Of a stretch of 64,000 bases of DNA, positions 11,433 to 20,537 are shown in pieces. Within the stretch, counting starts at the first letter, position 1. Every line of letters starts with the position of its first letter. The stretch comes from Marsupella aquatica (Eukaryota > Marchantiophyta), in assembly GCA_973895155.1 (NCBI GenBank), contig OZ316898.1, positions 18,290,001-18,354,000 of the forward strand, in the 5' to 3' direction. The notes below the pieces were generated by a model, which was given only the letters and a program-made list of their open reading frames with translations, was not told where the DNA came from and did no database searches. The position numbers were made by a program, and so were the translations under genes.

Positions 11433-13310
11433 CTATCCGGCCAATTCAGCAATACGGTTTGCCCAGGGATTCACGCCAAGGTGCTCCAAGGGTCGGTCAG
11501 TTTCATTTCTGAGGCGAATGACCTCCGGAGAAGAGAGAGACTGGTGTTGGAATCCCATGAACGCCAACACCTGGTTGTCGGCGAAGTTCAAAGCTCTGTC
11601 GATGCCCTTCATGCAGGTCTTGGCCCCTGGAGTGTCGTCATCGGAGTGATGGCAAGGACCGCAGCCGGTGAAGTGTGTGATCCATGGCCAGCGGTGGTTC
11701 CCCAGCCCCGGATGATATTTCTCCATGAGTTCTTCAAAAGTGTCCACAATCGGAACCCACCATCCGCTGATCATGTATTCGGGCGAGTCCACGAGCTTTA
11801 CCTTCGCCTTGACAGCCTTATCGGTGATCATCAGATACGCAAGAGCGGACTGGTCATCGGCCGACCACTCGTTCCTGCCTTTGAGAACTCCTGACAAAAC
11901 TTGGCCGTATGCATCTCTAGCTGGGCCCCGAGGTCCCATGGGGGACCACTTGTCAATCAGATCGAGGGTCCATTGACAGTTCCGGATCATGAAGACGCCA
12001 GCATTGTAAGAGGTCCAATGTTTTTCCTCGTAAAAGTAATCGTTGATACCCCACATGATCATGTTGTAGCCATCATAGGTCTTCCAAGGGGCTTCGAAGA
12101 TCATGTCTGTGAAAATCGCATCGCTGTCGAGCCAGAAGAACCATTCGATCTCTGGATGAGCAAGCATGAGCGTCCGGATCGTTGGGAGCTTGACCCAGAA
12201 GCTGTCAAACAAAGGATCCAGCCAAACGAGATTGTAGTAGATCTCGTAGTCGTGCATCCGGGCGTAGTCCATCTTGAGCTTAAGAGATTTGATGTGAAAA
12301 CTGTCTCCCTGAGAACCATGGCATGGTCCCGGCTGGGATCCTGTCACGATGAGAACCCGTGGCTTTCCTTCTGGTGTTGTTCTCATTTTGGGGTTCGCAC
12401 TCAACCAGCGTTCACGCTGCACATCCCAATCTTTTATGGTTGGACCGAGTAAGTAGGGCTCAGGGAAGACGAAAGGTTCGTCCTTCTTCTCCTCCTCCGC
12501 AGCGTTTTTTTGCACTTCAGCTGAATTCTCGTTCTGCCTCTGCTGCTGCTCCTTCTCAGTCTTTGCTTCCTCCGTCTCCTCGATTTTTCCGTCATTGGAC
12601 ACCTGTGGCTCCTCTTGAGATTCCCGTTTCTCTTTTAATATCTTTTGCTCATTCAACTCCTGCGCAGCGATCTTCAACTTCTCTACGTCCTCATGCTCAT
12701 TCTCGTGGTCCCTTTCCTTGTGTCCCTGTAAGTGCAAACTTTGTTATTGATCAGATAAGAGGTGTCAAGAATTAAATTTCTCCCAAAAATATTAGCAATC
12801 ATCTTATCCTAGTGCAGGTTCAAGCAATGGGCGGGACGTTGCAAAAATAACTGAATCGGACTCTACGGATCAATTACATAGACGGATCGAAGATTAGTAG
12901 AGGTTGTTTGAAATTCGAGCCCCGTTTCGTAGTTTCTCGAGAAAGCAGACTTTTGACTCGTTACTGTCGTGTCCTCAGAAGTCACTACAGTAATTAAGGA
13001 TCATTCTAGAGCTGAGATGTACGCACGTATTTTTTTTTTCGGACATTCCATTCATACAGATGGATGATCCCATCCTTAATTACAAATTCCTTACCTGCAT
13101 GAGATTACGGGAAGCGAATTGCTCATGGTTGAGTAGTTGTCGATACCCGGCTATGGATCCTTCAAGTTTCGTCGTGTCTGGAGTCATCCTTCTCCCGTTA
13201 TAATAATGCGTAGTCGCTGCATCGGTGGGAACCGCGTTGAGCTGGCTGAGGACTGTGCAGACCAGCAATCCGATCTGCAAGATGTTGTGGCCGCTCGCTA
13301 AACCCCTCAT
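11433..13310 (-). CDS. GT34-family glycosyltransferase (xylosyl/galactosyltransferase type), two exons
   Basis: Type II Golgi glycosyltransferase by family analogy; plant GT34 members act in xyloglucan or galactomannan side-chain synthesis. Exon 1 (13310-13095) starts with an ATG and gives a short N-terminus with a signal anchor (ILQIGLLVCTVLSQLNAV). Exon 2 (12725-11433) joins in phase 0 (CAG|GTAAGG ... ACTTACAG|). It opens with a long E/K/Q-rich stem, then the catalytic domain: GPTIKDWDVQRERWL, RVLIVTGSQP, DYARMHDYEIYYNLVWLDP, the metal-binding DxD in FFWLDSDAIFTD, YNAGVFMIRNCQW, DDQSALAYL and HFTGCGPC. The frame is intact. The charged stem is longer than I would expect for an XXT. Its duplicate in copy 2 is destroyed, and a paralogue lies at 58103-60564. 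Confidence 0.9.
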
Positions 13311-13872
13311 GTTGGGAGTTATCAAGTTCTCAGGCTTATTAGATCGACCGATAGATGCACAGAGCCTGCTCCAATCATGGAAGTACAATGTCGATGTCAA
13401 CAATTGCTCAGTTTGAACAGAGTTCTGAGGATTTGACTCAATATTCTGGATTCCACATGCTACTCATGTTCGATCAACGATCTCCCATTGCATAAAACGT
13501 GGAAATTGTTCTATCGAATTCAATGGGTCTTGGTCACAATTGTCTAGTAAGGCTACTGAGCTCATGACCTCAAGAAGACACTCTAGAACTCATCTGAAGC
13601 ATGAAGCTCAGTGCAAGTGAGCTTGCGAATAGGTCTGCAAAATCGCAATTGGGCGTCAGGCACTGTAATTAGACAATCTACTGGATCTCCATTTAAAGGC
13701 CACCGCATCCGTGAGCGAAAAGAAGCCTCTTGCTGCCATTTTGGTTGCGAGCTCCTCAATGACCGGTTTCTCATCACACACAGCAGTACGTTCAGAGATC
13801 CCACTGGATCCCGACATGATGGCCACGAAACACTTGTCAATGACAGGTTTCCCATCCCAGTCAGCTGTACCT

Positions 13873-14085
13873 TCAGAGATCCTTTGGGTCTCGATGTGAG
13901 GGCCACAATGCTCGGGATCTAAGCTTCGCTGCTGTAAAGTTGTTTGCGCGCTGACTGCATGCCATGAAGTGATGCAGGGAAGCAAGCCACCAGACTCCTC
14001 TCATAGGCGCATGCAAAACATTTGTCAACCGATCAGTGAACAATTCAAGAAGAAAAATTGAGACAGTGAAACAAACGAGTGCCAT
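13873..14085 (-). CDS. Possible small secreted protein ORF, copy 1
   Basis: ATG at 14085 followed by a hydrophobic N-terminus (MALVCFTVSIFLLELF) that resembles a signal peptide; 70 codons. A second minus-strand open frame (13985-13656) overlaps in another frame. It contains a duplicated motif of the form ISE-x-TA-xx-D-x-KPVI, matching a roughly 90-100 bp internal direct repeat. The two could be joined by a frameshift or splice. The same arrangement is conserved in copy 2 (51633-51204). No family recognised; weak evidence. Confidence 0.2.
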   Translation of the reverse strand: MALVCFTVSIFLLELFTDRLTNVLHAPMRGVWWLASLHHFMACSQRANNFTAAKLRSRALWPSHRDPKDL

Positions 14086-14169
14086 TTTGTTTGCTGTCTA
14101 AAATCAATGCTTGGCATGGAAGCAGTCCTCTAGTCTTTTCCACGTACAGTACCAGGCAACTTTTCGTCT

Positions 14170-14435
14170 TGAACAGCTGACAAACGAGTGAGTGCGATTG
14201 TCCTTCATCGATATGAGTGAGTGAGATGAGCAACTTTTCGTCTTTGAAGAGCTGACAAACGAGTGAGTGAGTGCGATTGTCCTTCGTCGATATGAGTGAG
14301 TGAGACGAGCACGTTGTGAGCTGTGAAAATCTAAAGTCGAAGAAAACCAAATGAGAAACGTTGTGAGCTGTGAAAATTCAAAGTCAAAGAAAAACCAAAT
14401 GAGAACGTTGAGTTGTGGAAATCCAAAGTCAGAGG
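14170..14435. repeat. GAGT-rich and roughly 45 bp tandem repeats, copy 1
   Basis: Short GAGTGAGTGA tracts at 14175-14310, then about three imperfect units of CCAAATGAGAACGTTGTGAG with CTGTGGAAATCCAAAGTC. The corresponding array in copy 2 (51720-52095) has about six units, so the array changed length after duplication. It lies upstream of the possible small secreted ORF. Confidence 0.7.
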
Positions 14436-14613
14436 TCTACAGTAGAGGTCCTTCACACTCTCATCACTTGGAATGTAGTCCTCGCTCAACGGGATCATCA
14501 TAATTATGTGTCTCCCAGGTCGTGCGCATTGCCTGGCTGCCATCCAATGAATCCCAACCACGTGAGGAAAACTTTTCCATGGAGTTGCTGTCTTGTTGAT
14601 GAGTCCTCAGCAG

Positions 14614-15619
14614 CCCGGTTTGGACTTGCCTGGCAAATAGGCCGTTTTAAGGCCGTCAACCGGCAAGCCGACACCCGGTCTCTCCCGGTCGGCATCATCC
14701 GGTCCCGGCCCGAGTAAATCCGGTCCCGGCCTGAGTACTCCCGGTCCTCTTCCCTCCCGGCCCCGGACCCTAAACCCCCCCGGCCCGGACCCCGGATCCT
14801 TCATCCTCCCGACCCCGGACCCTAAACCTCCCCCGGCCCGGACCCTAAAGCCCTCCCGGCCCGGACCCTAAAGCCCGCTCTCCCGGCCCGGACCCTAAAG
14901 CCCCCCCTTCCCGGCCCGGACCCTAAAGCCCCCCCTCCCGGCCCGGACCCTAAAGCCGCCCCCCCCCCCCCCCGCCCCCGCCCCGGTCCCTCCTCCTCCT
15001 CCCCACCCGGGCCTCCTTCCCCCCCCCACCCGGGCCTCCTCCTCCTCCTCCCCACCCGGGCCTCCTCCTCCTCCCCACCCGGGCCGGGCCTCCTCCCTTC
15101 CCCCACCCGGGCCTCCTCACCCCCCCACCCGGGCCCCCCTCCACCCGGGCCGGGCCTCCTCCCTCCCCCCACCCGGGCCTCCTCCCCCCCCCCACCCGGG
15201 CCCCCCTCCACCCGGGCCGGGCCTCCTCCCTTCCCCCACCCGGGCCTCCTCACCCCCCCACCCGGGCCCCCCTCCACCCGGGCCGGGCCTCCTCCCTCCC
15301 CCCACCCGGGCCTCCTCCCCCCCCCACCCGGGCCCCCCTCCACCCGGGCCGGGCCTCCTCCCTCCCCCCACCCGGGCCTTCCTCCACCCGGGCCGGGCCG
15401 GGATTTAAAGCCGGGGCCGGGGCCGGGTGACGAGAGGTAGGGGGGGGGGCCGGGCCGGGTCCGGGAAGAGGCCGGGAGGAGTTCGGGCCGGGCCGGGAGA
15501 AGTTCGGGTCGAGCCGGGGAATAAAGACGAATATGCGTCAAATGAGAGCATTTCAGGCCGGCAAATGCCGAGTTTACGTGTCGGGCAACTCGGCAAGTTG
15601 CCCGTCACATCAAACCGGG
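14614..15619. mobile_element. 1006 bp GC-rich non-autonomous DNA element with 8 bp TSD
   Basis: Flanked by the direct repeat CTCAGCAG (14606-14613 and 15620-15627). The empty site, with a single CTCAGCAG, is at 52285-52292 in copy 2. Termini are CCCGGTTTG... and ...CAAACCGGG. Both ends carry subterminal TTGCC / GGCAA motifs. The interior is a very GC-rich minisatellite, first with units of CCCGGCCCGGACCCTAAAGC type, then CCCACCCGGGCCTCCTCC type. It encodes nothing; long Gly/Pro/Arg minus-strand frames are repeat artefacts. The 8 bp duplication fits hAT-type or another 8 bp-TSD superfamily. A related but diverged copy lies at 32175-32547. Confidence 0.9.
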
Positions 15620-15627
15620 CTCAGCAG

Positions 15628-16750
15628 TCCTTAGTTCTAACGCCCACACAGCTTGAATCTCATCATCATATCATCATTGTCACTTCTAAAACTTTCCACT
15701 TCATTACTTCATTGTAGTTTCTTTGTTTTTAGTTCTTTTGTTGTTGTGGACTCCTTCTTTGTTTTTTTGTTCCTTTGTTGTTGTTGTGGAGTACTCCTTG
15801 GCTTTGCTGGACCTTTTTGGTCTTTCTTGGGGCCTTTTCCAGTTCCTATTCCTTCCTCTTTATTGGATTGATTTGTCTATGGACCCTGTCTCCCCGCCTG
15901 GTGTTGTTATCCTTTGGCACTTTGATATACTTACTTGATGTGAAAATGAAGTAAGGGAGTTTTCATTTTAAGGAAGTGGGTGAATGGAAGCAACTAGGGA
16001 CTAAGTCAGGAAGTAATTATTTTTAAAAAAGCCACATGTCATCAAACCCAAAGACTGTATTCACAATAGCAAACCCATGATCATCTAATTGGGCATCTAA
16101 TCCACAAGTAGCTGACATAAATAGAAACACGATTGATGTTCACCTCAGCTGAGATTAAATCCACATGAACACACGAGAGCTTTAATATTGCACTCTAGGC
16201 CCGTCAGCGATGCCAAGTCTTTGCAACACAAGCTCTCCCTATATATCCCTCAACTAGCTTTGTAACAATGAGCATGAGTTTCTTGTATCTAAGCAAACAC
16301 TTCTTGGGATATAGTGTACGTGTAACATGCATGACTAACATATTAACCAAGTCCATGATTACGGTTAGCCCCGGGGTTAGCCCTAACTATGGTTACAATC
16401 ATGATCCTAGACTAGAGTCAAATGGGAGATTGTTATGCATTTACACTTAAGTCTAGGGTTATGAATGTAACCATGGTGAGAAAAGTATCAAGGCGAGGCA
16501 ATAAAATATAATTTTTGCAATGAATGTAGTTATTAAGACATGTTATGTGTGATCCTGGCCATACAATTGTTATGGCTGTGTTCAAGGCATTGCAGATAGA
16601 AGTTTTGGAAACGCTAGATAGTGACCACCGCATCATCGAGTCCAAACACAACCAAGTGATAAGAGTATAAATAGTTTATATTTTATTCATATTCAAAGTT
16701 TTTCAAATATTTTTTCCAATTTTTTAAATGTAAATTTAAATAAATCACCC
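15628..16750. other. Non-coding tail of copy 1 with foldback left arm
   Basis: No gene seen. It aligns with 52293-53400 of copy 2. The stretch from about 16060 to 16440 corresponds to one arm of the foldback in copy 2 (52720-53780). The empty site of the copy 2 MITE (CTCAACTA) is at 16249-16256. From about 16680 the sequence becomes very AT-rich up to the Copia relic at 17090. Confidence 0.6.
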
Positions 16751-17096
16751 TATTCATTAAAACTGGAATTTCTCTAGTCCAAAAGTTGACCTTCAAATTT
16801 ATTATTTTACCCCCAAAAATTCTATAACTTGTTCCCCAAAAGCATACAATTTAGTGGCCAAATATACACTTTTTGAGGTCTAAAATTACAACTCTAATGC
16901 CCAAATTATTAATTAAATAATTCAGTTATCAATTATAAATACTTATTAATTAAAAGATAATAAAGTGTTCTTATCACTGGTGGTCGAACCGTAAGTACTT
17001 TTAGACCATCTATTTTGCGTGTTGTAGCAAATTCCTCCCCACTATTTTGTATAACAAATTTAGACTGCCATCCATGCTAGTATACACCGCGTAGTT

Positions 17097-18090
17097 CTAG
17101 CAAATGTTCTGACATGGTATTAAGCAAGCTAGTTGCAGGTATTGGACTGTATGCAAATGAATAGGACGAACAGACTTGTCAGAACGAACAAGTAAAAGAC
17201 GAACATCTCCGTAACCTGGTGAGACTGTTGAGCCCGCTCCAGTGTTGATCGTGAGTGGATCATCCACGTAGTTCTCCAAAGTATCACGATTGTTACAGAA
17301 ATGGTGGTCCGCGCCCGAATCAGAAATCCACGTAGCTGGTGTTAGATGATCTGTAGCATCTGAGTGAACTTGATGCGAGTATTGAGCGAAGGTAAAAACA
17401 TCACGAAGCGGAGAAGTCAATCTAGTTGGTTGACTAGAGGTAGATGCTTGAACTTGCATTGTTCCTTTCAATCGTTCTTGAATCCATTGCATTACGATGG
17501 TATTTGGTTGCCATCCAGGCCGACGAAGATGGACATGTTTATAAAAACACATGTCATCTTTGTGATTGGAGAAGTGGCAAAATGAACACTTCGGAGTGGG
17601 TACAGAAGAACGTGACTGTGAGGACTGAGCTTGTGTCTGCAATCGAGACACATTTAATTGAAGCGTTGGCTGTTCTCGTTCTTGTTGACTTCACCACTCA
17701 TCCTTGGCCTCTTGAAGAACCAGATCTAAAGACGGTGTGTGCAATGGATCTCGACGCATCTGGTTGCGAATGTTTGGAGCCCAGTGCTGAAAATTCGGAT
17801 GTGGATCAAGAATGAACAAGAACTGCATAATCTAAACCTCAGGATCAATGGTGATTCCCGCAATGATATATACAACGATCAACTGCATCCAAATATCGAC
17901 CAGAAAATGCTTCCATCTCCTCACCTTGATACTGCAATTTGACGAAATGTCGCCAATAGTCATGTTTCTGTACGATTCCTCGTGGTTGAAATTGTTGTTG
18001 CAACTTCTCCCAACATGCTTTCGTTGTAAGCAAATGTGTCAGACTAGTCTGGACATGAGGCTTACAAGAAGACAGGATAATCATCCAAAA
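17097..18090 (-). pseudogene. Copia gag/protease fragment, 3' part, split by the 12 kb element
   Basis: Minus-strand retrotransposon coding relic. Reading from 18090: FWMIILSSCKPHVQ and a gag helix region (ACWEKLQQQFQPRG). A CX2CX4HX4C zinc knuckle (CSFCHFSNHKDDMC) follows near 17590, then the aspartic protease motif (TWISDSGADHHFCN) near 17310. Frames are interrupted and the element stops near 17097 without integrase or reverse transcriptase. Its 5' part is at 30105-30340 on the other side of the inserted DNA element. Confidence 0.85.
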
Positions 18091-18136
18091 CACAGTGACG
18101 GACCAAACGAGAAGTGTGACCACACTTCTCGTTTTG
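18090..18136. repeat. Left terminal inverted repeat of the 12 kb element
   Basis: AACACAGTGACGGACCAAA is inverted at 30108. Immediately inside, AAACGAGAAGTGTG and CACACTTCTCGTTT form a small hairpin. Confidence 0.85.
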
Positions 18137-18242
18137 CCCGCGGCGAAAAAAGTTTCTAAGGCAAAAAAGTCTTGGATACGGAATTAGTATTCCCACTAAA
18201 AACTAGTTTTTCAAATTGAAAAAATGGGAAAAATTGACACAA

Positions 18243-18278
18243 ATACGAAGATGGGATACGGCATATCCCATTTCGGAT
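18243..18278. repeat. Isolated palindrome unit near the left end
   Basis: AATACGAAGATGGGATACGG followed by CATATCCCATTTCGGAT; one unit of the element-wide palindrome family, GATAC core type. Confidence 0.8.
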
Positions 18279-18437
18279 CCAACCGAGGAATTCCAAAAAC
18301 AAAAAAACCAAACGCAGTAAAAGTGCCGATATTGGTTTACCCGAAAAGAATATTCCAAAATGATTCTTCTCAACGGTAACATTTAACCGACTACGATGCA
18401 ACTGCAGTCAAATACTAACCACGGTCAGTGAGAAAAC

Positions 18438-18446
18438 TATAAATAG
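18438..18446 (+). promoter_or_regulatory. TATA box upstream of the small ORF
   Basis: TATAAATAG, about 135 bp before the ATG at 18581. The same nonamer occurs at 19935 before the ParB-methyltransferase gene, which suggests two plus-strand promoters of the same design in the element. Confidence 0.6.
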
Positions 18447-18580
18447 GAGATCACCGCTTGAGAATTTTACGCTCATTTTTTCTCGTTCAACTGAACTGTA
18501 CGCACTAAAGCTCTTGCTGCCTTTCAGTGACCGACACCCACTCAAGCTTAAGCTTTCCTTGAAAAACAAAGTTTTCTCTT

Positions 18581-18916
18581 ATGAGTCTAATGGCGGTCCA
18601 GAATCAAAACCTTGAGAAACGTGCTCGTCGATTGTATAAGCGATTAGTTGCACTCAAAGTTCTTCGTCCTGGATTAGGCGCGCTATGGACGGGAGGCGTG
18701 GATCCACATGATAGTTTGAATCCACTCCGAATAGAGTTTTGTGAAAAAAATGAGGATGGAGTTCCGATTCGGTCGAGGATATGTTTGAGTGGTTGTCTGC
18801 ACTCTATTAATTCTTCTTGTAACTATTGTCGTGATGCCCAAAACAAATATCATCGATTGGCATATTTTTGTTGTCGGATTTGGAACGAAGATCCTTGGGT
18901 TAACTTATCGCGTTGA
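18581..18916 (+). CDS. Unrecognised 111-residue Cys-rich protein in the 12 kb element
   Basis: Complete ORF from the ATG at 18581. The N-terminus is basic and helical (LEKRARRLYKRLVALKVLRP). The C-terminal half holds seven cysteines (CEK, ICLSGCLHS, SCNYC, YFCCRIW) that could bind zinc. No family recognised. It has its own TATA box and is one of the few frames in the element without a stop. It could be a complete small gene or the first exon of the F-box-like gene that begins at 19093. Confidence 0.5.
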   Translation: MSLMAVQNQNLEKRARRLYKRLVALKVLRPGLGALWTGGVDPHDSLNPLRIEFCEKNEDGVPIRSRICLSGCLHSINSSCNYCRDAQNKYHRLAYFCCRIWNEDPWVNLSR

Positions 18917-19092
18917 ATTTTCTTGATTAGTGTGTAAGTGTTTAGGTGAACGTTCTTGGGTCAAACATTTTGTGAATATATTTTTCTTTTGATCAAAGAA
19001 ATAAAATCAGTTTTTCCATCACTGTTTTATAGGTTGCTGAGAAAGAGCTCACCATCTCATTTATTACTCCAGGTATCCACTCTTATTTTGGA

Positions 19093-19653
19093 ATGGCAGT
19101 CACTGAGAACCCTGTCTTTACAAGGTTAGCGATGTCATTCGACAAAGAGAAGAAACAAATTCAACAAAAAAGTGGCCAAAGGGAATCCAGATTGCTTTTG
19201 GATGGACTTCCTAACGAGATTGTTGAAACGTTCATTTGGCCCATTTTGAAAGTTTGTTGTATAGAGGATGAGTTTGATTCCTCCAAGAACCAAGCTGATG
19301 AGAGATTGATGCGATTAAAAACCATGGTGTGGCTTGGATGCACCTCCAAGAAATGGAACCAGCTCGTAATTTGTACATGAGTCTGGGGTATTCTTAGACT
19401 AGCAAAAAGCCAGCTTGAGGAAGTAAATGAAATGCTGACAAGCATTCCCGATGGAAAACCCCTTTAGAATGTTCATATTGAAGCTTTTGTTAGGATGGAA
19501 ACACCGAATCTTCCTCCAATCGATTTCTTAGGTTTATTTTCAAGGTCTGACCTAAATCGATTTCAAGAAGACTGGCACAATCTTGAGAAAGATGAGCAAG
19601 CGAGGCTCTTGGAAATGTATGGGGAAGCTTCTAGTCTGGTTTAGAGCCATCTT
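19093..19653 (+). pseudogene. F-box-like ORF with three nonsense codons
   Basis: Starts at the ATG at 19093. Residues 36-50 (LLLDGLPNEIVETFI) and the later LKTMVWLGCTSKKWNQLV resemble the two halves of an F-box, though with a longer gap than usual. The same frame continues past TGA at 19378, TAG at 19465 and TAG at 19642, with protein-like sequence between (PPIDFLGLFSRSDLNRF, EKDEQARLLEMYGEA). The stops can be read as CGA to TGA and CAG to TAG changes. If the F-box assignment is right, the intact ancestor may have recruited a host SCF ligase; that is inference. Confidence 0.45.
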
Positions 19654-19934
19654 GAATGGGCTCTTTGTAAAGACTCTTTTTAAGAATATTAACTTAGTTT
19701 ATTTTGTGGCACAATTCCGAATGAATAAAGAGTTTTGTGATTACCCTTGCATCAACCCGATTCGCTACGCGTAAAATCTATTTGGTTGAATACAAGGACT
19801 TGGGGATATGCCTTATCTCTAGTCCCATCAAGAGAAAAAAGTATACATAGACATCCAGACTCCAACCCTACGCTTTTGGATACACATTATCGCCTGTGGA
19901 AACCTTATCGCCTGTGGATACGAAGGTGATAAAG

Positions 19935-19943
19935 TATAAATAG
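19935..19943 (+). promoter_or_regulatory. TATA box of the ParB-methyltransferase gene
   Basis: TATAAATAG, identical to 18438-18446. It is followed by a leader, a possible donor near 20071 (AATAG|GTAAAA) and an acceptor TTTTTCAG| at 20533, just before the ATG at 20538. The first palindrome array would then lie in a 5' leader intron. Confidence 0.55.
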
Positions 19944-20111
19944 GAGTGCTTGCTCAGAAAAATTACTCTCATTTCTTTTTCTTCTCAACTTTGTTTGCCT
20001 CCGCGTTTTTCTCGGGCCGCAACATCTCTATAGCTTTTCGTATTTGCTCGAATCAAAAGCAAAAAATAGGTAAAAATTGAAGAAACTCTCCCCTCCTCGT
20101 TTGGTTAATTG

Positions 20112-20493
20112 TTGAATCCTAAGAGGGATACGCTGTATCCCCCTTTGTATTCAACTCTATTATTTGGCCTTCTTTTCAATGTTGAATACGAGATGGGATA
20201 CCGCGTACCCCATCTCGCATTGAACACCCTCTTTTTAGTCTTCCATACAAACCTCCTCGCTTTTTCTTGACTTTGAATACAAACTGGGATACCGCGTATC
20301 CCATTTCGCTTTCAAGTCCCTCTTTTTTGTTAATTGCATCAGACTCTGGACATTTGTTGTTGTTGGATGCAAAATGGGATACCGCGTATCCCATTTTGCA
20401 TTCAACTCCCTCTTTTTTGTTCTTTGCATCAAACTTGGCAATTGTTGATGTTGGATGCAAAGTGGGATACCGCGTATCCCATCTCGCATTCAA
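20112..20493. repeat. Palindrome array 1 (five units, GATAC core)
   Basis: Units start at about 20112, 20182, 20273, 20363 and 20451; the last four are spaced 88-91 bp. Each is a roughly 42 bp imperfect palindrome: TTGAATnCGA arm, core GGGATACCGCGTATCCC, and TCGnATTCAA arm. The spacers are pyrimidine-rich (CCTCTTTTTTGTT). Open frames through the array are repeat artefacts. The array appears to lie in an intron before the ATG at 20538. Confidence 0.9.
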
Positions 20494-20537
20494 CTACTTT
20501 TGGTCTGGTTCTGAGTGTGTCAATCTTTTTCAGGATC

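Larger units (their letters stand above)
1..16750. repeat. Segmental duplication, copy 1 (left end outside the window)
   Basis: This block matches 39968 to about 54690 in the same orientation, with only scattered substitutions and small indels by eye. Position 1 equals 39968, so the copy starts inside the first exon of the membrane protein gene and its true left end is not in the window. The match ends near 16750, in AT-rich DNA just before the Copia relic. Main differences from copy 2 are a 1006 bp element at 14614-15619 (absent from copy 2), an intact GT34 gene (deleted in copy 2), lack of the 298 bp MITE at 52904-53201, and loss of most of one arm of a foldback near 16470. Confidence 0.95.

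Noticed and set aside
11481-12775. Several plus-strand ORFs opposite the GT34 gene
   Set aside because: Shadows of the strongly supported minus-strand glycosyltransferase exon; same for 58934-59673.
14822-15541. Long Gly/Pro/Arg-rich minus-strand ORFs
   Set aside because: They follow the CCCGGG minisatellite in every frame; no complexity and no start context. Repeat artefact inside the 1006 bp element.
20176-20493. Minus-strand ORFs repeating KWDTRYP-type motifs
   Set aside because: Translation of the palindrome array; the same peptide appears on both strands because the unit is palindromic.
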